Shown here one piece after another: positions 56,595 through 64,000 of a stretch of DNA of 64,000 nt (positions within the stretch are counted from its first letter, which is position 1; each line of letters opens with the position of its first letter). A model generated the notes under the pieces. It was given only the letters and a program-made list of their open reading frames with translations. It was not told the origin of the DNA and did not search any database. This stretch comes from Takakia lepidozioides (Eukaryota; Streptophyta; Takakiopsida; Takakiales; Takakiaceae): positions 7,316,001 to 7,380,000 of the forward strand of contig CM060731.1 of NCBI GenBank assembly GCA_030704615.1, in the 5' to 3' direction. The translations under genes and the position numbers were made by a program.

Positions 56595-56907
56595 GACCTG
56601 GAAAAACGAAGGGTCAGCTACTTTTACTAAGGAATTATGGGAATAAAAATCAAGAAAATAGCCAGAAAGCGCCAAAGGTTGAATACCAGGAGCCAGATTT
56701 GTCCTACGTGGACCTGTTAAAATATGACACCTGTAATATAGCCTTTTTTTCTAGCTCTGTCACCTCGTTATTCTCGCCACATGGGCGTTGGGTAGAATCT
56801 ACATGTCGCCCTGCCTGTGATTTTGGAAAAGTAAAAAGAAAAACACTGCACCTGATGTACATTGTTGAAATGTACGTCATGAGGGTGAAACAAAGCCTAA
56901 GCATCAA

Positions 56908-57111
56908 TTACTTCAGGAGAAGCAATGGTTGGATTACGAGGGACAGAGTCAAGCATAATATCATCCAGTGAAGTGTACAGATCGGTAGTCTTGCTATGTT
57001 GCTCGCCTCTCGAAGAAGAATGCCTTGGTAGTGCCCATCAATATATGAAGTGAGACGTTTGTTTTGTTTTGTAGCGTCGTTGAGATCTCCCAAACCGCGG
57101 GCCCCAGCCAT
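56908..57111 (-). pseudogene. possible copia gag start after the LTR
   Basis: Minus-strand frame MAGARGLGDLNDATKQNKRL starts directly beyond the inferred LTR end. It resembles the start of a gag frame, but it is short and soon turns hydrophobic. It could be the first codons of a second, tandem element, or chance. Confidence 0.25.
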
Positions 57112-57112
57112 G

Positions 57113-57467
57113 TTGGAAAGCCCTCAACGAGGATATTTGAGCAAAGCAATTACGTACACAAGATGTTGACTCACAGGACTGATAAAAGGGAATGTATTAG
57201 TTGTAGATCTCAGATTGCACTACACAGCAAAAACCTCCGTGATTGTCTCACACACTGACTTACTACAACTCCAGCATATGTACGCACTCTGCCACTGGAC
57301 TATATAGGTAGTCACACCATTGCCAAGCTTTCATGCACCCTGGCTGCAGGGATGCTTGCATGTAACAACTAATCGTTCCGTAACGTATCAAGAACTGTAT
57401 ATATCAAGAACCTGTATAGAGCAACTAACCTCATACCGTATAAGAACCTAGATATATTACTACTACA
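57113..57467 (-). repeat. copia-type LTR (about 355 bp, end inferred)
   Basis: On the minus strand it begins TGTAGTAGTAATATATC right after the purine stretch GAGTGGGAG, which overlaps the last codons of pol (GVGV-stop). TATA-like CTATATAG lies near 57299. The end at about 57113 (CCAACA followed by TGGCTGGGG) is inferred from the TGG expected at a primer-binding site, and is not supported by a second LTR. Confidence 0.5.
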
Positions 57468-58500
57468 CTCCCACTCGGGATGAGGTTGATGGACCGATGA
57501 CGACGTCAGTAAGGCCAAGCAGAGTCTTCATTCGGCAAAATTTGTCACGAGGGAGAGCCTTGGTCAGGACATCAGCCACGTTGTCTGTGGTGTTGATGTA
57601 TGTGATGTGAATCTCCCCAGTGGCCTCGGCTTGAATCTTGTGGAATTTGACATCAATATGCTTGGTCCGTTTATGGAACTCAGGATTCCGGACAAGCCGA
57701 ATGGCAGCGTGATTATTGCTGTATAGGAAAGTAGGACCGGTTTGAACATAACGCAGGTCATACAAGAGACAGCGGAGCCAGATGATCTTTTGGCAGGCAA
57801 GGTGAGCGGCAATATATTCAGCTTCCGTTGTACTGGTAGCAGTACAAGTTTGCTTGAGACTTCCCCATGAAACAGACCCTCCATTGAGCATTAACACATA
57901 TCCAGATCTACTCTTCTGGTCTTGAATGTCAGCTGCGTAGTCAGCGTCACAGTAACCAACAAGCTCATTGGCCAAACTAGATTGAGCACTGTAGGTGATG
58001 CGCACATCTGGAGAGCCGTGGAAATACTTGAGGATGCGGCGCATAGCTCCAACATGGGGTGCTTTGGGTGTCTCACAGAATTGGACTGCATAGCTAACAT
58101 AATAACTCACGTCAATCCTGGTGCCGGTGCTAGCAAACTGCAAACTGCCAATGCAGTTGCGATAAGGAAAACTGGTCTCGCAGGGCTCATTCTGAGCAGA
58201 GAGAAATTCGACCGAGTAGTGGGGATCAGCTGGGATGGAGAGTGGGGAAGCATGCTCAAGCCCAAACTTCTTCACAACACATTCAATGTACCGGTGTTGG
58301 TCAAGCTGGATGGAGCGAAAGACACGATCACGTGTGATGTGCAACCCCACATACATTTCGGGATGAGCCTCAGTGATGCTAAAAGCACCTTTCATCTCGC
58401 TAAGGACTTGCGTGATCATGTGGGTTTGAACGTTGCATGCAAGGCCATCATCCACCGAAATGCACAAGATTAAACGGGGATCGGTGTTGCTCACGTACAC
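57463..58500 (-). pseudogene. copia RT C-part and RNase H
   Basis: ILCISVDDGLA, where the usual YVDD has Tyr replaced by Ser; EMYVGLHITRDR; FPYRNCIGSLQFASTGTRID; then RNase H with ELVGYCDADYAADIQDQKSR, SGYVLMLNGGSVSWGSLKQ, STTEAEYIAAHLACQKIIWL, KHIDVKFHKIQ and NVADVLTKALPRDKF. The frame stops inside the purine stretch at the LTR border. Confidence 0.88.
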
Positions 58501-58563
58501 ACAAGGGTCGGCGGTGGATGGAATCAGGCTGTGCGTAGTAAGAAAATGGTTGAACTTGCGATT

Positions 58564-59985
58564 CTACACTCTTGAAGATTGCTTGAGGCCGTAAATGGCC
58601 TTCACCAGCCTGCAAACTTTATGCGGATGCTCCTCATCGATGAAGCCAGCAGGTTGCTCCAAATAAATTTCTTCATCAATTTCTCCATACTGGAAAGTTG
58701 TACGTACATCAAATTGAGTAATATCCATGTCTTCTGCTGCTGCGAGAGAAAGGATGGTGCGGATAGAATCAAACTTGACAACTGGACTAAAAGTCTCAGT
58801 ATAGTCCAAACCTTCCTTTTGAGTGAAGCCTTTGGCCACCAGCCTGGCCTTGAATCGAGCAACACTACCATCAGCGCTAAGCTTCACTTTGAAAACCCAC
58901 TTAGAGCGAACAACCTTACGGCCTTTGGGTAAATCTTGTAAGATCCAAGTCTCATTCTCAAGCAGGGAATTATATTCATCTTGCATTGCACAAATCCACT
59001 CATTGCGTTTTGGGGATGTGAGGGCCTCGTCAACGGTCAGGGGTTCATCAGGGACGTTACTAGAAAAAGTGGCAACATTACATGTGTAGCTCCCTTTTCC
59101 AACAGGGACCACCCAATCGCCAAAACGGGAGGGGGGGTGGCGAGAACGAGCATCACGCTCGAGAGTGATGCTGGGTTCACCGGTGATGGCAGCCTCGGGT
59201 GCATCAATGCTCAATGGTGCCTCGTGGCAAAGCTCATCATCGCCAGAGGTGGTGACATCGGGTGGTGTAAGCCGCTCCGGGCTCTCGGGGATGTTGAGCT
59301 CGACAACAAGAGGCAAGTCTTCCATAGGTACCACCTCAGCAGCAACATGGAGCAAGGCTCCAGCACGCACTCCCACTGCTTGAGCTGGCAGATCAAAAAC
59401 GCGGTCACTCAAGTGAACAATGGAGCTGTCAATTGGTGGGTCAAATCGGTCGCCTCCATTCAAATTTAGCTCGTCAAAAAGCACATCCCGGCTTTCAATG
59501 ATGCGACAAGAAACATTGTCCCATAGCCTGTAGGCTTTACTTGTCTCACTGTAGCCCATGAGTATGCAGTGCTTACTTTTCCGATCCATTTTCTTACGTA
59601 ACTCAGGAGGAATATAGACATATGCACTGGAACCAAATACACACACATGGGCTACTGAAGGTTTGACCCGGTACCACATCTGATAAGGGGTCGTGGAGTT
59701 GGGAAGCTAACGTGAACCAGTGCGATTAAGCAAGTAGACAGCCGTGTGAGCAGCTTCACCCCAGAAGCGTGGATGAACATCGCTTGCATAGATCATGCTG
59801 CGTGCTGACTCAATGATGGTGCAGTTGTCTTTTTCAGCCACCCCATTTTGTTCCGGGGTGTAAGCACATGTCACCTCGTGCTTGACATTCTTTGCAGCCA
59901 CGAACTCTTCAAACTGAGCGTTGCAAAACTCCATACCACGATCAGACCTGAGGATCTTTATGGTATGCCCAGTTTCTCGTATCAT
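58564..59985 (-). pseudogene. copia integrase end and reverse transcriptase N-part
   Basis: FCNAQFEEFVAAKNVKHEVT and TPEQNGVAEKDN complete the integrase core. A TAG precedes TPYQMWYRVKP. Then come CVFGSSAYVYIPPELRKKMD, SKHCILMGYSETSKAYRLWD, and the RT start NETWILQDLPKGRKVVRSKW, VFKVKLSADGSVARFKARLV, AKGFTQKEGLDYTETFSPVV, ITQFDVRTTFQYGEIDEEIY and AIYGLKQSSRV. It ends at a TAG where the family usually has Trp. Confidence 0.85.
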
Positions 59986-61848
59986 CTATCCTAGGAACCG
60001 ACGCAGGCACTCGAGAGTTGTTATCGCTGTTTTTTCCTTAATACAATAGATGACCCGAAAGCCAGAGTGGTCGTCCTTAAATAGGGCAAAATACTTAGCC
60101 CCACTTACTGTAGGAACGTTGATGGGTCCACACAAGTCACAGTGGACCAAATCACCAATCATCTCAGCTTTCTCACGATGATCTTTCCAGGGAAAAGGTG
60201 CCCTATGACTCTTTCCATATGCACAACCAATGCAAAAGGATGGATTTTGGCTTCCACCACTGATAATCAGCCCATCAACCATGTCCTTAGCCTCCATATC
60301 TCTGATCATCTGATGATGAACGTGACCAAGTCGCAGATGCCAGATATCAATATTCTGGGTGCTATCATTTTTTGTCTGCACTCCAATCACCTTGGCCGAA
60401 AAAGCACTATGGTTGTTGGATTCTGATGGCAAGACGACAGAGATAAGGAGCCTGTAAATACCGCACTCCTCAATGCCACGCATTACAACCTCCCCTCCAG
60501 CCATCAAGTGGCAACCACCTTGGGTGTGAAGTATATCAATCCCGCGTTGAACCCCTCGAGAGGTTGAGAACAAGTTTCGACCCAATTTTGGAACGTGAAC
60601 AACGTCCTTCAAGACACCATGATGCTCCTGCCCGTCGACCCAGGTTGTGAATGCTATGTCACCAACTCCTTGGGCATAAAGTACCACTCCTCCAATTCCT
60701 TCTACCGGCTGCTTCTCGCTTGAGATGTCACGATAGGTAGAAAACCACTCTCTGGTTTGAGTCATGTATTGCGAGCAGCAACTGTCAACATACCAATTTT
60801 CAGAGCAGGGCGCCGAAGCAGAGGCCATGGTGTCCAATGGAGACAACTGAGGTGGTCTTGGTGCAATCCCCGCACTCTCCTCCTCTCCTGATGGTACAAA
60901 AGCCTCCACCCGGGCTTGTTGCACCCGTCGATCAGCAACCCGCTGCAAATCCTTGCTCGTGCCCCACAATGGAGTCTGAGCAACCATGGCAGGCAACTCC
61001 GCCATACCATATATGTCATCATACTCTAGAGATCCCGGAGGTGATACATCCTCTGAATGAGCGTTGCCCTCTAGCAACTCTGCAGGCCAAGTCACTGCAG
61101 CTGTGAATGCTGCTAGTGTCGGCATCTTGTTCCGCTGGGCAACTGCAACTCCTCCTATGAATGTCACAGGGAGCTGCACACGCCGGCCCTCCCCTGACTG
61201 CCATCCAGGCCTATAGGAAGCTGACTCCTCCCAAAAATCCAGGGTGAAGCCCATAGGGTACAACACTGCCCCACCAACTAGAACATCGTACGAGACCGCG
61301 TCTGTCACAATGGCCTTGGCTTGCATCACTGAGCCATCTATAGGGTGATCCGGCCGTAGTTTGATAGCCAACTCACGCCGTGTCATGCCCCGAGCCTGCT
61401 CCGATCCTCCCAGAGACGTCTGTATCTGGAAAGGACGAGGCTCCGTATCCGCCTCCGTGAGGCCCAAGCCTGCAATAGCAGCTCTGCCCAACATCAATGG
61501 CTGAGCTCCCGAGTCCAACAAGACCCGCAGTGGCCGGTACCTCTTACATGCCGGTCCACTCAAACAGAAAATGCCATCCTGGTTGTCTAACATGACAACT
61601 CCAGGTGTCACCATGGTGCGCTCAATGGCTGGCCTAGCTGGCAGCTCCATCAACCTGGCAGCTGAAGCTTGCCATGGCGCCGCCGTGGCAGTCTTGACCC
61701 TCAAATCCAAGGATCCCTCCGGCACTACACCTCCCACTATCTCCGCAGAAGATGAAGTAACCTCCCCACTCTCACAGAGTGTAGCTGCCAGCCTGAACAC
61801 CTCAGCTGGTCTTACCCCCGACGTTGCAATCATGGTAGCCAAGAACAA
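59986..61848 (-). pseudogene. fused gypsy retropepsin and copia protease/integrase frame
   Basis: A single 620-codon open frame. First half: LRVLLDSGAQPLMLGRAAIA (retropepsin D-S-G at about 61518) with QTSLGGSEQARG and YDVLVGGAVLYPMGFTLDFW, gypsy-like. Second half from about 60810: SENWYVDSCCSQYMT, a copia-type protease site degraded to DSCC; VLKDVVHVPKLGRNLFSTS; then WHLRLGHVHHQM and C-x2-C (pre-integrase), and LVHCDLCGPINVP with FKDDHSG (integrase core). The open frame across the seam shows the join is older than most of the decay. Confidence 0.75.
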
Positions 61849-62291
61849 TGGAGCCTTGACACAGATGTGGCCGCTCCTAGCAGCACACTAACTGCCGTAG
61901 CCTTGGCAACACTAGGTAGTGGTGCTACCCGTGTAGCTCTCCCCAATGGCATAGTAACCTCCGCCTCGGTAACAGCCGGGCGAGAACTAGGTGCCATGGA
62001 TGGCGTCGACACTGTCTCCGCCAATGTGAATGACTGAGGAAGCCTAGCCCGACGGCTTGCCTCCCCACGCTGTGGATCCAACTCCACCTCTGCACCTCGT
62101 GGCTCAGGAACTCGTGCTGCTCCTCGAGTCATGGCTGCAGCAGACTCTACCTGCACTAGTGGTAGTGTTGCTCCACACATGAATCCCATGCCTACCATAT
62201 CTCCTCCCTCAGGAGCAGGAGGTGGACCATCCGGCCTTGGAGCCGGTACCACCTGAGCTGTAGCCATGGCAGCAAGCCTCTGCTCTAGCTA

Positions 62292-62903
62292 TTAAAGCCG
62301 GTTGGCCATGCCTTGGTCAACACCCTGACCTCCGTGTCCTTGGCCATGTTGAGCTTGCCCTTGGCCTACACCCCGTGCCTGGCCACCTCGTCCTCTTTGG
62401 GCTGCTCCCCATCGCCCCCGGCCACCATTGTTCCCTTGAAACTGGCCTGGGCGCAACTCAGGATGCAAACCATAACACTGGGCCTCTCCATGCCCGTGCT
62501 TGCCACAATGCCCACACTGCAACTGTGCAGGCTGTGCATGTGCCGGCCCTTTGCCTCCCTCTGGGCAATCCTTCTTGACATGGGGTCCTCCACATGTCCA
62601 GCACACCACATCCGCCCGTTGTTGGCCAGCAAATGAAGGGAGAGACCCCTGCATCTGAGGTCCTCTCTGCCCTTCCCTGAGCTTCACCTGAGCCCCCTTG
62701 TTGCCTTGAGCATGTTGAGGTAGTGGTTGGCTAGAAGCACCACTATCCCGTGGTGTCTCCTTAACAAATCCCACCATGACCACTCGTTCCTCCACCATGT
62801 TGAGCTCTATCTGCTCTGCCAGCAAAAACACATTTGTTAAGGTGGGTTGGGCCGCTTGTAGGAGAGTTGCATCCCGCACCCTTCTCCTCAGCTCCTTGTC
62901 CAA
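62292..62903 (-). pseudogene. gag C-terminus with two CCHC zinc knuckles
   Basis: After DKELRRRVRDATLLQAAQ comes CWTCGGPHVKKDC (about 62570-62610) and CGHCGKHGHGEAQC (about 62480-62525), both C-x2-C-x4-H-x4-C knuckles that bind nucleic acid. A Gly/Gln/His-rich tail follows, ending in two stop codons near 62290. Confidence 0.8.
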
Positions 62904-62912
62904 TATCCCATA

Positions 62913-63745
62913 CTAGAATTGGACTGCCTGAGCTTCCGTAACCCCTTGGGTTACATTTATCAAGCGCCTCATGCGAGTGAAAGCCTCCCTCAAGCTCTCA
63001 GTAGGCTTCCGTTGGAACTCTTGCAAGCTCCGCAACTTCTCTGTCCTCACCCCTTGGTAGTTCCCTCTCAACTCTTTGAAAAACTCCACAACAGGGTTGA
63101 AGGCAGGCACGGGTACTGGTGCTGGTGCGGTAGTGGCTTGGGTGGACGTCGTAGCTACGGTACCACCAGTCCTACTAGTCCCACTGCTGCTTGCTGAAGC
63201 TGCCGGTGCAGCAGCAGGTGCAGCCACTGCCCTCGTGACTCTAGTGCCTCTAGTGATGGAGACATAGTCGGGTGACCAGTACATCCTCCACTCCTCGATC
63301 TCAACCTCATGCCCCCGCTTGAACTCATGGTAATCATCCATAGGCGGCCCCTCAAGGTGCTGAAACAGCCCCTTCCATGCCATGAAAGGCGTAAATAGTT
63401 GTGGATTGCGCATTTGTTGTAAATCACACCAACTATCAAATTCTTGGATAAAATCATCTAACTCGATGGTGCCCACCGCCCCAGAGTACCTTTGTGGCCC
63501 CTTGGTAGCTCCATACATCTCCTCCATTGTGTCCCACAACAATGGCAAAGAAACAACTTGCACCGCCGGTATGAGTCATCCTGATTCACAATCCGAATCA
63601 GAACCTTCCGTAGAAGACACAGGAGGTGAAGGTGGCCTAAACCGCATACCTCGTCTTGTGTACCCACTAGTATCGCTAGTGCTCGAACCGGCACTATCCC
63701 CAGCAACTAGTGGCACCTCCGTATTGACACTCAATCGGTCATGAA
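62913..63745 (-). pseudogene. gag-like N-terminal part
   Basis: Reads SAGSSTSDTSGYTRRGMRF, then a TGA near 63580, then LWDTMEEMYG and a long frame with IQEFDSWCDLQQMRNPQLF. It ends in EKLRSLQEFQRKPTESLREAF-TRMRRLINVTQG, the capsid-like retrotransposon gag motif. A TAG at about 62910 interrupts QF-YGILDKELRR, where a Trp is expected. Low-complexity Ala/Ser/Thr linkers lie in the middle. Confidence 0.65.
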
Positions 63746-64000
63746 CATATCCCTAACCCCCTCTCCACAAGGTAACCGGGAACCTGTTGCGGCTTATGGT
63801 TTGGAATACTAAGTTCCTAACATAGCCTACACCTGTACCTGCATCCACCGCAAGCACTCCTATGGTTGGCTGGTCATCACCTCCAACCTCACCACAGGAG
63901 AAACAATGATGGTCTAGCTGGTCATCACCCCAGCTTCACCATCGACAGCATGCTCTAGGTCTGGCCGGTGATCAAATCCGGACCAATCACCTATAAAAAC
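63746..64000 (-). other. 5' untranslated part of the hybrid element
   Basis: Upstream of gag on the minus strand to the window edge; no coding content. A short repeated GATGACCAGC pattern occurs at 63870-63930. The primer-binding site and 5' LTR are beyond the window. Confidence 0.4.

Larger units (their letters stand above)
57463..63745 (-). mobile_element. hybrid LTR retroelement: gypsy-like gag-protease joined to copia-like pol
   Basis: Minus strand order: gag with two zinc knuckles (63745-62292), gypsy-type retropepsin (about 61520), copia-type protease (about 60790), gag-pre-integrase and integrase (60350-59680), RT (59180-58380) and RNase H (to 57463), then LTR. The copia order IN-RT-RNase H places pol in Ty1/copia; gag and the first protease are of the gypsy kind. 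Nonsense codons (near 63580, 62910, 62285, 59985, 59700, 58560) make this copy inactive. The 5' LTR lies off the right edge. Confidence 0.75.

Noticed and set aside
61571-61891. Plus-strand frames within 57900-63750 (for example 57922-58473, 58981-59469, 61571-61891)
   Set aside because: They mirror the minus-strand gag-pol reading frames and show no motifs of their own.

Overview
This is a nuclear segment from a plant. Spliced genes have GT-AG introns, and nearly half of the window is LTR elements, LINEs and SINEs. The host genes are typical of the green lineage: a tonoplast sugar-transporter (TMT/TST) relic, a TMEM131-like membrane protein, an LSM14/DCP5-type LSm domain, and a mitochondrial HSP70. 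A CEP78-like basal-body protein suggests a lineage with flagellated sperm (streptophyte alga, bryophyte, lycophyte or fern). I cannot name the species from the sequence alone.

Layout, left to right. 1-4337: 3' half of a decayed Ty3/gypsy element (RT, RNase H, integrase, C-terminal PHD finger) plus its LTR. 5181-11229: a multi-exon, damaged gene with a ParB/sulfiredoxin-like DGNHR domain followed by a permuted bacterial-type DNA methyltransferase-like domain. Two of its long non-coding stretches carry at least a dozen copies of a short palindrome. 12019-16762: an L1-like LINE whose middle (linker plus RT) is inverted and whose 3' region holds a CACTA-like DNA transposon. 16800-19900: tRNA-derived SINEs and LINE tails. 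21640-25360: TMT/TST pseudogene with LINE tails in its introns. 25843-31005: TMEM131-like gene. 31601-34557: LSm14-domain gene with an unrecognised C-terminal part. 36290-39353: CEP78-like gene. 40376-46230: AT-rich repeat land without a convincing gene. 46272-50216: a second LINE, rearranged by a 5' inversion (twin priming) and bounded by a perfect 17-bp target-site duplication. 51139-55579 (minus): six-exon mitochondrial HSP70. 56090-57467: LINE tail and a copia-type LTR. 57463-63745 (minus): a retroelement in which a gypsy-like gag and retropepsin are joined in one open frame to a copia-like protease, integrase, RT and RNase H.

The most unusual items are the ParB-methyltransferase gene with its palindrome families, and the gypsy/copia hybrid. 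The host genes look like ordinary single-copy genes and form no operon or pathway cluster. Most non-genic sequence is retroelement-derived. No similarity search was possible; family names rest on recognised motifs and remembered family patterns. Exon boundaries were placed by hand from GT-AG sites and reading-frame continuity.
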